From NCBI GenBank assembly GCA_016932295.1, contig JAFGDC010000259.1, positions 1 through 14,027 of the forward strand: 14,027 bases of DNA. Direction: 5' to 3'. This DNA comes from a candidate division CSSED10-310 bacterium. GTDB lineage: Bacteria > CSSED10-310 > JAFGDC01. How positions within the stretch are numbered: position 1 is the first letter of the stretch; the number at the start of each line of letters is the position of its first letter. This document shows, piece after piece, positions 1-6,965 of this stretch. The notes beneath the pieces were generated by a model. It saw only the letters and a list, made by a program, of their open reading frames with translations, had not been told where the DNA came from and ran no database searches. The position numbers were made by a program, and so were the translations under genes.

Positions 1-343
1 CCGGGTGCCGGCTGTCAGGTCGTGTTGGATTCACCATGCAGAAGATGCCGTTGATGCCCCGGGGGAATGCGGGTGGGGGATTGGGGGCGCGGTTGATAGT
101 TTGACAGTTCCTCCGAAGCTGTGTTACGTCCTTGTACTCCATTGCGTTGGAGTGCTCGGCGGCGTTCCCTGACGGGGATCCGTGCCGCGGTGTGGATGCG
201 TGAGAATACGCAGGTATCGGCCGACCCGCCGTTGACGACAACAGTGAGACCGCGAGTGAGAGAGGTTGGAGAGAACGGATGACCGCTTGGAGAAGGAGCG
301 TGCTGGTACCGGATGCGTCGCGTGATGGGGCGGATTCCGCGGC
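1..343. other. Leader and upstream region without a convincing gene
   Basis: I see no gene I can support over most of this stretch. A plus-strand frame is open from position 2 to a TGA at 170-172, but it has no start, no recognisable motif and odd composition (many Cys, Gly and Trp). On the minus strand one frame is open from about 120 to the window edge and has an ATG at 37-35, so a divergent gene running out of the window is possible but unproven. The stretch is G-rich around 58-90 and purine-rich around 241-300. It holds a weak promoter candidate and the possible leader ORF, listed separately. Confidence 0.5.
101..130 (+). promoter_or_regulatory. Weak sigma70-like promoter candidate for the amidase operon
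   Basis: A perfect -35 hexamer TTGACA lies at 101-106. About 17-18 nt downstream is a poor -10 (TTACGT at 124-129, or TACGTC at 125-130 preceded by an extended TGn). Only the -35 is convincing. It is the best candidate I see between the window start and the amidase gene, and it would give a leader of roughly 200 nt that includes the 22-codon ORF. Confidence 0.25.
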
Positions 344-347
344 ATGA
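279..347 (+). CDS. Possible 22-codon leader ORF coupled to the amidase
   Basis: ATG at 279 is preceded by a good Shine-Dalgarno (GGAGAG at 268-273, 5 nt spacing). The frame runs 22 codons to TGA at 345-347. That stop overlaps the amidase ATG (344-346) as ATGA, the usual arrangement for translational coupling. The amidase has only a poor ribosome site of its own (a G-rich patch around 327-333), so ribosomes ending here could re-initiate on it. The peptide begins MTAWRRSVLV, is Arg- and Asp-rich overall, has no membrane segment and matches nothing I know. It could be a chance ORF. The good SD with the exact stop/start overlap is the only evidence. Confidence 0.35.
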   Translation: MTAWRRSVLVPDASRDGADSAA

Positions 348-2116
348 ATCGAATCCCGTTCCCGGCGGCCGGCTGGTGCCTTCTGATCCTCATGTTCGTG
401 GTAATGGGTGGTGTTTCGGCGGAGGAATTGACCGGGCGTCCCCTGATCGAGCCTGCACCAACTGGAGTGAGGTTCGAGGAAGCCTCCCTGACCATGGAGG
501 ATGAGCGCCTGCTGATCCAGTTGGACGAGGATGCGACGATCTGCGTGCGGGCGCGGCCCCTGCCCGGTGAGCAATGTTCACGGTTCATGCAGCGCCTGCT
601 GGTGCGGTACGATTCATGCGCGCGGATCAAGCCTTACCGCATAGAGGCTGAAGGTGGACTGCACTTCAAGCTGCCCTTCACTCTCCTCAAGCCATCCCTG
701 CAGCGCCGTATCCTGATCAATCTCTTCCCGCAGGATGAGCTGGGGCCGAATTCCTGGCAGCACATCTGCACGTATGTCTTCGAGGATGGCGGCGGAGAAA
801 CACTGTATCGAATAGCCCAATGGTTCACCGGCGATGGCGCCAATGAAGCCATGCTGGCCACATTCAATGGACTTGGTACCGATCAATTGGCCAAGGCGCA
901 GGCCATCCGCATCCCGCAGCATATGCTGTTGCCACATCTTCGCCATGGCTGGGTGGAGGAGAACGAGCAGGTGGGGGAACTCACGTACCACCGCGATACT
1001 CTCGGCCCCTATGCTCGCTACAGACTGAAGAAGGGTGAGGCCATCTATTCAGCGGTGATCCTGCGTTTCACCGACCTTCTTCAGTACAATGACGTCATGG
1101 AGGCTGCGGAGCAGGTGGCGCGGCGCAGCGGCATCAAGGATGTGACGGACATCCCGGTCGGGTTCGATATCAAGATTCCATTGGAGCTGATCTCGGTGCG
1201 GAATCTGCCATTGAGTTCACCGCTGCGCCTCGAGTACGAACGAGATCTTCGCGAATCGAAGATGTATCGCAAGGAACGCACGGCCAGGAATCTGGATAAC
1301 GTGGTGGTGCTCCTCGATACCGGCCATGGCGGCATCGATCCTGGTGCCGTGGGTTGCTGTGGGATAAGCGAACACGAGTATGCCTATGACATTGCCTGCC
1401 GCATCAAGCAGGTGATCGAGACGGGCACGAAGGGATCGGTGCGAATGCTCGTGGAGGATCCCGAATGCGGATGCTCACCGAGAGATGCCGCCGATCTGCC
1501 CCGCAACTGCCGTGAATTGCTCATGACCACGCCGCCTTACGACCTGGGGGATGCCACGATCGGGGTGAACCTGCGTTGGGCCCTTGCCAACCGGATATTC
1601 ACGGATATCCGTGGGCAGGGAGTGCCGGAGGAGCAAGTGGTCTTCATCAGCCTGCACGCGGATTCGCTTCACCCCACGGTACGGGGCGCCATGTTCTATT
1701 ACCCGGGAGCCGCTTACCGGAAGGAGAGTTCTGTTTCTCCCGCCTCCAGCCTCAAGGGATTCGCGGAGTGCCGGGATGCCCGCTACCGGTATACCAGGTC
1801 GTCCAAGCTGAGGGCGGAACGGCTCTCCCTCGAATTGTCCCGTAAAGTAATGGAGTCCCTGGCGCGGAACAAGATCGAGATTCATGAGCAGCAACCCATC
1901 CGCGGCTACATCAGCCGTTCGGGTAGACGCTTCGCGCCGGCGGTTCTAAAATACTGCGCGGTACCAACAGCGGTATTGATCGAGACCGTAAACCTGAGAA
2001 ACCGTGAAGACTGCTCTCTGATGCAACAACACCAGTTCCGGCAAAACTTTGCCAGAGCCGTCGTCGATGGACTGATTAATTACTTCGAGTCCAATGATGG
2101 AAGGAGTTCTCCATGA
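344..2116 (+). CDS. Secreted LysM-type N-acetylmuramoyl-L-alanine amidase (Amidase_3)
   Basis: A predicted zinc amidase that cleaves the bond between N-acetylmuramic acid and L-alanine in peptidoglycan, exported to the periplasm. Residues 1-26 form a Sec signal peptide with a hydrophobic core and a VSA cleavage site. Residues 27-140 are of unknown fold. Two LysM-like segments follow, about 149-195 (core GETLYRIAQWF) and 229-285 (core KKGEAIY, ending in an IPLELI strand), likely wall binding. The catalytic domain starts near 320: LDTGHGG gives zinc ligand H328, with E343 in GISEHE, H438 in ISLHADS and catalytic E547 in AVLIETVN. E343 to H438 (95 residues) and H438 to E547 (109) are longer than I expect for the family, so the domain carries insertions, including Cys-rich pieces near 338 and 370-395. 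ATG 344 is the only start after an in-frame stop at 323-325 that keeps the signal peptide. First full gene of a three-gene operon. Symbol left blank because several paralogous amidases share this layout. Confidence 0.88.
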   Translation: MNRIPFPAAGWCLLILMFVVMGGVSAEELTGRPLIEPAPTGVRFEEASLTMEDERLLIQLDEDATICVRARPLPGEQCSRFMQRLLVRYDSCARIKPYRIEAEGGLHFKLPFTLLKPSLQRRILINLFPQDELGPNSWQHICTYVFEDGGGETLYRIAQWFTGDGANEAMLATFNGLGTDQLAKAQAIRIPQHMLLPHLRHGWVEENEQVGELTYHRDTLGPYARYRLKKGEAIYSAVILRFTDLLQYNDVMEAAEQVARRSGIKDVTDIPVGFDIKIPLELISVRNLPLSSPLRLEYERDLRESKMYRKERTARNLDNVVVLLDTGHGGIDPGAVGCCGISEHEYAYDIACRIKQVIETGTKGSVRMLVEDPECGCSPRDAADLPRNCRELLMTTPPYDLGDATIGVNLRWALANRIFTDIRGQGVPEEQVVFISLHADSLHPTVRGAMFYYPGAAYRKESSVSPASSLKGFAECRDARYRYTRSSKLRAERLSLELSRKVMESLARNKIEIHEQQPIRGYISRSGRRFAPAVLKYCAVPTAVLIETVNLRNREDCSLMQQHQFRQNFARAVVDGLINYFESNDGRSSP

Positions 2117-4671
2117 TTACGTTCAAACTGCCCAACGGCGTCAAGGTCGTCCAACAGAAACAGAAGGACAGCAAGGCCGCCGCGCTCATGTACCTGTTTC
2201 ATGTGGGATCGGTGAATGAGCCACCACGCCTCAGCGGCGTATCACATTTCCTTGAACACATGATCTTCAAGGGCACGGAACGTTTTCCAGGGAATGCCCT
2301 GACCAGGAAGATCCAGGAAATCGGCGGTGATCCAAACGCCTTCACCAGCTTCGAGATGACTGCATACATCGCTGAATTCTCTCACGACAAGTTTGGACCT
2401 GGGATTCTTGACCTGTGGCTCGATGCACTGCAATTTCCGCGGTTCGAATCCACGGATTTCAAAACCGAGAAAAAGGTGGTGATCGAGGAAATCAAGATGA
2501 AACTGGATATGCCCGGCCGCAGGTCATGGGATCTCCTGCGCGAGATGATGTTCAAGAAGCATCGGTACGGGATGGAAGTGAAGGGTTATGAAGATACCCT
2601 CAATCCCATGCAGCCGGAAGATATGCGAGGGTATTGGGCGGATTACTACAGGCCGGACAACTGTACGCTCCTGATCGTCGGTGATTACGAGTCGGAGCGG
2701 CTGTTCGACATGGTTGGGGAAACGCTTACCGGGTGGCGGGCGACCGCACCCATGGTGCGCGATGAGCCGGAGGTGGAGCCGCCGCAAACCCAGCCGAGGA
2801 TGGTGAGTCATTACTCGGATATCCAGCAGGCATATATCAAATTGGGCTTCCATGGTCCCACCTTCGCCGATCCGCACACGATACCGCTCGCCCTCGCCTT
2901 CGATATCCTGTCCTCGGGTCGCGCCTCGCGCCTTCACCAGTCTCTCGTGCAAACCGGCGCTTGTGTCAAAGCGGGCATGGATCAGACCATAGCAGGCCTC
3001 TACCCGGGCATGTTCGAAGCAACTCTCGTATGCTCCCCGGACAAGATCGATACCGCCATGTCCGTATTCAGCCGGGAACTTCGGCGATTCATGGAGGAAG
3101 GACCGGATGCGCAGGAATTGACCAGGGTCAAAAATAGTGCCATCCGCAATCACCTCCTGGCCCTCGAAGGTCCAATGCACCAGGCCATTGAAATGGCCAT
3201 GTTCGATATCTGCGGTTGCCTGGAAGATTACGGGGAAATGCTCGATCGAATTCAAGCAGTCACGGCCGGTGATGTGAAGGAAGCCCTCACGCGCTTTATC
3301 GCGCCGGATTCCGCCAATCTCTTGCTGTATCTTCCGGAGGCCATGCGGGGTGCTGGCCTGGAGAAGACGTATCCGGCGTCGCGGCTGCCGGAATTGCTCG
3401 GCGCTGGTCGTACATCAGCCACGTCAAAGGCTCCCCGAAGCCTGGACAGAACCGTCATGGATGGTGGCGCGGTGCTCATCCGTGATCATTTCAACCGGCT
3501 GCCGCTGTTTGCCTGTTGCATGGAATTCAAGGGTGGCGTGATCGAAGAGAACCGTGCCATCGCCGGTGGTACGGCACTCTTTGTCAATGGCATGATGCGC
3601 GCGCGCCTCGGCGACGGCCGACTGGTGGTGCAGGCCCTGGAGGAATTGGGCGCTTCCATGTCCCCGATGGTGGACCAGGAATCTTTCGGATTCATCGTCA
3701 GCGGACTGAAAGCCAACTTTTCCCGGATCATGGATATCGTGACGCAGTTCCTCGCCGCTCCGACGCTGGATCAGGAGGCGTTCGAACTCGAACGGATCAA
3801 TGCGCTCGCCAGGCTGAAGAGTGAAAAGGACAATCTCTTCCTCTATGCCTCCAGGATGTTCCAGCAGGGGTATTATGGCGACCATCCGTTCGGGCTTCCC
3901 GAAACTGGTTTCGAGGAATCGGTGCAGGGGCTCGAGTTGCGGGACCTGCAGGAGAGGATCGCTTCGATGCTCCATCCTTCCCGCGCGGTTCTGGCTTTCT
4001 CCGGTTCCTATTCCGCAAGCGCCGCGATGACGGCAGCCCAGGCGGTCCTTGATGCGCTGCCCAGCCGGAAGGCTGTTCCTCTCGTGGTGCCTGCCTTCTC
4101 CGCACCCCAACGCTTCACCAGGAGCGAATTCTTTCTCAACAAGCAACAGGTGAATTTTGTCATGGGATTTCCTGCACCGCCGGTCACCGCGCCGGAGCAG
4201 TTCGGCATGAAGCTTCTCTCCGCGGCGCTCTCCGCCAGCGGCAACCGCTTCTGGACCATTCTGCGGGATGAAAAGGGCTTGTGTTACGTCGCTTTCGCCC
4301 ACTACGTGGGAGGCAGTACTATCGGTCACATGGAGATCTATGTGGGAACCAGCCCGGATCGTGAGCGGGAAGCCATCGATACTGTCGTCCAGTTGCTCGA
4401 TGATTACCGGCGTGAGAGTGTGGACATGGAAGAATTGAACACCGCCAAGGAAATGATTTGTGGTGGATATCTGCGCTCGATGGAACATACCCTGAATCGT
4501 GCTTCCCGGCTCACTGCTGCCGAGGTGGCGGGGCTTCCCATAGAATATACGCTCACCTATCCGGACCGGATCCGCGCATTCACTCCGGAGCAGTACGCGG
4601 CGTTAAAGAAGCGCATTCTCAGCACGGATCGTGGTTTCCTGGCCGTCGTCAAGCCCCCTGTCAGGGAGTGA
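2113..4671 (+). CDS. M16 (insulinase/pitrilysin-family) zinc peptidase, two-half form
   Basis: Predicted metallopeptidase that encloses peptides in a clamshell chamber. The inverted zinc motif HxxEH is H45-F-L-E48-H49, and the third ligand is E126 in VVIEEIK, the 77-residue spacing typical of the family. The 852 residues hold four domains: an active first half (about 1-430) and a second half from about 449 (AVLIRDHFNRLPLF) that lacks HxxEH and is a structural partner. R718 and Y725 in RDEKGLCY match the spacing of the substrate-binding Arg/Tyr pair in domain 4 of insulysin-type enzymes, so the enzyme looks catalytically complete. There is no signal peptide: it begins MITFKLPNGVKVV, directly in the first strand, so a cytoplasmic site is inferred although both neighbours look exported. 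AAGGAG at 2101-2106 lies 6 nt before ATG, which overlaps the amidase stop (ATGA), implying coupling. The exact substrate is unknown. Confidence 0.92.
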   Translation: MITFKLPNGVKVVQQKQKDSKAAALMYLFHVGSVNEPPRLSGVSHFLEHMIFKGTERFPGNALTRKIQEIGGDPNAFTSFEMTAYIAEFSHDKFGPGILDLWLDALQFPRFESTDFKTEKKVVIEEIKMKLDMPGRRSWDLLREMMFKKHRYGMEVKGYEDTLNPMQPEDMRGYWADYYRPDNCTLLIVGDYESERLFDMVGETLTGWRATAPMVRDEPEVEPPQTQPRMVSHYSDIQQAYIKLGFHGPTFADPHTIPLALAFDILSSGRASRLHQSLVQTGACVKAGMDQTIAGLYPGMFEATLVCSPDKIDTAMSVFSRELRRFMEEGPDAQELTRVKNSAIRNHLLALEGPMHQAIEMAMFDICGCLEDYGEMLDRIQAVTAGDVKEALTRFIAPDSANLLLYLPEAMRGAGLEKTYPASRLPELLGAGRTSATSKAPRSLDRTVMDGGAVLIRDHFNRLPLFACCMEFKGGVIEENRAIAGGTALFVNGMMRARLGDGRLVVQALEELGASMSPMVDQESFGFIVSGLKANFSRIMDIVTQFLAAPTLDQEAFELERINALARLKSEKDNLFLYASRMFQQGYYGDHPFGLPETGFEESVQGLELRDLQERIASMLHPSRAVLAFSGSYSASAAMTAAQAVLDALPSRKAVPLVVPAFSAPQRFTRSEFFLNKQQVNFVMGFPAPPVTAPEQFGMKLLSAALSASGNRFWTILRDEKGLCYVAFAHYVGGSTIGHMEIYVGTSPDREREAIDTVVQLLDDYRRESVDMEELNTAKEMICGGYLRSMEHTLNRASRLTAAEVAGLPIEYTLTYPDRIRAFTPEQYAALKKRILSTDRGFLAVVKPPVRE

Positions 4672-4677
4672 TCCGAG

Positions 4678-5520
4678 ATGGCGCGCACCGCACTCCTGTT
4701 GCTGCTCCTCGCGGCCGGGTGCGTCACCCTCGGCCTGCCGCGCGCATCGTCGCCGACCGAATTGACCATTCATTTCCTGGACGTGGACTACGGCCTTGCG
4801 ATCCTCATTCACCATCGCGATGGCACCGCCGTCCTCGTCGACAGCGGCTCCATGAAATACGGTGACCGGGTGGCGGAATACATCAGGGGATTGGGAATCG
4901 ATACCGTCGATCTGGTCATCAATACGCATCCGCATCCAGATCATATCGAAGGCCTGGTACGGGTGCTGGAACTCATGCCGGTGCCGGTGGTTTGGGGGGC
5001 ATTCGAAGCTGAGTCACGAGAGGTGTCCGCGGAGTTCAGGCGAGCCTTGGCGGCGGATCATGCTGAATATCGCACAGTGCGGCGCGGTGAGCTGTGGCGG
5101 CGCGGGGATCTTGTGTTGGAGGTGCTGCATCCCGTGACATTGGTGGCGGACCTGAACGATTCATCGTTGGTGCTGCGCCTGCGGTACAAGGGGTTCGTTG
5201 CCATCCTGGCGGCCGATATCGGTCCAGCCGCCCAGCGGGAACTACTCGATGCATTCCCCGAGCAATTGCACGCGGCGGTGTTGCAGATTCCTCACCATGG
5301 CGGCGAGGGTATCCCCGAGTTCGTCACGGCCGTCCTGCCGGAAGCCGCCGTGCTGTCCGTGGGGCCAAACATCTACGGCAATCCCCATGCCGAAACCCTC
5401 ATGTGGTATGGTGCCGCCGGCGCTTCACTCCTGCGGACCGACGTTCTGGGTGACATAGTGGTTGCGAGCAACGGAAGGAATTTCACTGTAACCACGTCAC
5501 GAACATCCGGGGTGGATTAG
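4678..5520 (+). CDS. ComEC/Rec2-like metallo-beta-lactamase-fold lipoprotein
   Basis: A 280-residue stand-alone hydrolase domain resembling the C-terminal metallo-beta-lactamase domain of the DNA-uptake protein ComEC, without ComEC's membrane channel. The N-terminus is a lipoprotein-type signal: a run of Leu then LAAGC with lipidation Cys15, so it is probably anchored outside the cytoplasmic membrane. Metal-site motifs are THPHPDH (H84, H86, D88, H89), D180 in LAADIG, H206/H207 in QIPHHGG and H237 in GNPHAET. The strand LDVDYGLAI replaces the usual LDVGQGDA loop of ComEC-type domains, so substrate handling may differ. It starts 6 nt after the M16 stop; AGGGAG at 4663-4668 overlaps that gene's end and is 9 nt from ATG. 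It is last in the operon, and its TAG overlaps the stop of the convergent gene. Possible substrates include phosphodiesters or nucleic acid; the sequence does not decide. Confidence 0.85.
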   Translation: MARTALLLLLLAAGCVTLGLPRASSPTELTIHFLDVDYGLAILIHHRDGTAVLVDSGSMKYGDRVAEYIRGLGIDTVDLVINTHPHPDHIEGLVRVLELMPVPVVWGAFEAESREVSAEFRRALAADHAEYRTVRRGELWRRGDLVLEVLHPVTLVADLNDSSLVLRLRYKGFVAILAADIGPAAQRELLDAFPEQLHAAVLQIPHHGGEGIPEFVTAVLPEAAVLSVGPNIYGNPHAETLMWYGAAGASLLRTDVLGDIVVASNGRNFTVTTSRTSGVD

Positions 5521-6965
5521 ACGGCGTTGTATTCGTTCCAGACGGTCTCGAAAAAATGACTCAGGCGCTTGGTGCGTATGGCCATCAAGAAACCGGCCAG
5601 GTACGGTCCGGGATTCCTGAGTATCGCCCGGCCGATGTCGAGTACCAGCTCGGGTTGAAGAAGGTAATCGAGGTGGTTCGTGAGAAAAAAATGGTTATCG
5701 AACTTGGTACGGAACCGCTTCATGACAGAGGGATCGAGGCTGATCCGCACCGCCGGATTCTCTGTCTGCCTGATCACCCAGCCACCCGAGAAATCCTCCC
5801 CCGTTTCAATCCAGCCGCGCGCTATCGCCTCCTCATAGAGTGTGGAACCGGGCAGGGGCGTGGTGAAGGTAGCCACCACATGGTCCGGTCGTATCACCTT
5901 GGCCAGTCTGAAGGTCATCTCCAGGTCGTCTTCGGTTTCATCGGGATTGCCGATCATGAAATTGGCCAGGGTTCGCAGTCCAACCCGCCTGGCTATCATG
6001 AAGGCGCGCTTGATGTCATCGGGATCGGTGCCCTTGCGCAGGCGCCGCAGGATTCGTGGCGAACCGGATTCGACGCCGAATTCAATCTGCACGCAACCGG
6101 CGGCTTTCATCTCGCGTAAAACCGGTTCGCGGATTCGACGGACATGACCCTGGCAGCCCCAGGTGAGATGGTAGCCCTTTTCCCGCAGCCGCCGGCAGAA
6201 TGCGGTCGTCCAGTCGTGATCTTCGAGAAGCGTGTCGTCGAGAAGCCAGAAGCCATCGATGGCGTGACGGCGCACCAGGTGACCCAGTTCATCGAGAACG
6301 TTGTCGATCGAGCGCAGGCGGACGGCCCGTCCGAAGATGCGATGGCTGGCGCAGAACGTGCAACTGAAGGGGCAGCCGCGACCGCACATAATCGCGGTGG
6401 CGCGTCGCAAAAACACGCCGCGGATGTTGCCGGGCGGTCGCAGATAGCGTTCGAAATCGAGTAGATCACGTGCGGGCAGCGGTAATTCGTCAAGATCCGT
6501 GATGTACTGCCGTGGCGGGGTTCGCCGGCAGATTCCCGCTGCATCGAGGAACGCAATCCCGGCCACCGAGGCAGGATCGCCGCCGGAGTCCAGGATACGG
6601 CACAGCTCAACGACCGTGTGCTCACCTTCACCGATGACCGCGTAGTCCAGGTCCAGGTTGCGGAGACTCCATTCCGGCAGCGCCGTCGGATGAATGCCAC
6701 CGCCGATGATCACCGCTCGGGGTGCATGCTCCCTGATGGCGGTTGCGAGTTCCCGCGCACGCCGCACCTGCGTGGTCATGATGCTGATACCAGCGAGATC
6801 CGGGTCGAACGCAGCCAGCTCGTTCACGGGTGGTGGCCGATGCGGGTCAGGATCCAGCGCCATGACCGTATGACCTGCATCACGCAGCACCGCCGCAAGG
6901 TAGAGAATGCCCAGTGGCGGTGATGGCGAATTACCTATTCTCGCATTGAGAAGAACGATTTTCAC
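5517..6965 (-). CDS. B12-binding-domain radical SAM enzyme
   Basis: A 482-residue protein of the cobalamin-binding radical SAM class, whose members do methylations, ring contractions and other hard chemistry on lipids, tetrapyrroles and natural products. Residues 1-125 form a Rossmann-like B12-binding domain (PPLGILYLAAVLRDAGH; ISIMTTQVRRA; VIIGGGIHPTALPE; IGEGE). The radical SAM core has C198-x3-C202-x2-C205 in GCPFSCTFC for the [4Fe-4S] cluster, with an extra Cys194 just before. Later core pieces include QIEFGVESGSPRILRRLRKG (SAM/GG-like region) and NFMIGNPDETEDD. About 100 residues follow the core. It starts with GTG at 6965-6963, overlapping the preceding gene's TGA as GTGA; its own ribosome site is weak. 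It is last in the yciO operon. The nearby methyltransferase and GT-C genes suggest an envelope lipid or glycan substrate, but that is inference from context only. Confidence 0.88.
   Translation of the reverse strand: MKIVLLNARIGNSPSPPLGILYLAAVLRDAGHTVMALDPDPHRPPPVNELAAFDPDLAGISIMTTQVRRARELATAIREHAPRAVIIGGGIHPTALPEWSLRNLDLDYAVIGEGEHTVVELCRILDSGGDPASVAGIAFLDAAGICRRTPPRQYITDLDELPLPARDLLDFERYLRPPGNIRGVFLRRATAIMCGRGCPFSCTFCASHRIFGRAVRLRSIDNVLDELGHLVRRHAIDGFWLLDDTLLEDHDWTTAFCRRLREKGYHLTWGCQGHVRRIREPVLREMKAAGCVQIEFGVESGSPRILRRLRKGTDPDDIKRAFMIARRVGLRTLANFMIGNPDETEDDLEMTFRLAKVIRPDHVVATFTTPLPGSTLYEEAIARGWIETGEDFSGGWVIRQTENPAVRISLDPSVMKRFRTKFDNHFFLTNHLDYLLQPELVLDIGRAILRNPGPYLAGFLMAIRTKRLSHFFETVWNEYNAV

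Noticed and set aside
313..504. 63-codon plus-strand ORF starting at ATG 313, just before the amidase
   Set aside because: It overlaps the amidase signal peptide and N-terminus in another frame, its ribosome site is too far away, and it shows no motif. The 279-347 ORF is the better small-gene candidate.
2438..2453. GGTTCGAATCC, an exact tRNA T-arm-like sequence
   Set aside because: It lies inside the M16 coding frame (reads as part of FRFESTDF), and no acceptor, D-arm or anticodon arm is placed around it.
3424..4488. 354-codon minus-strand frame inside the M16 gene
   Set aside because: It is an antisense shadow of a well-supported peptidase gene, with His- and Gly-rich composition and no motifs.
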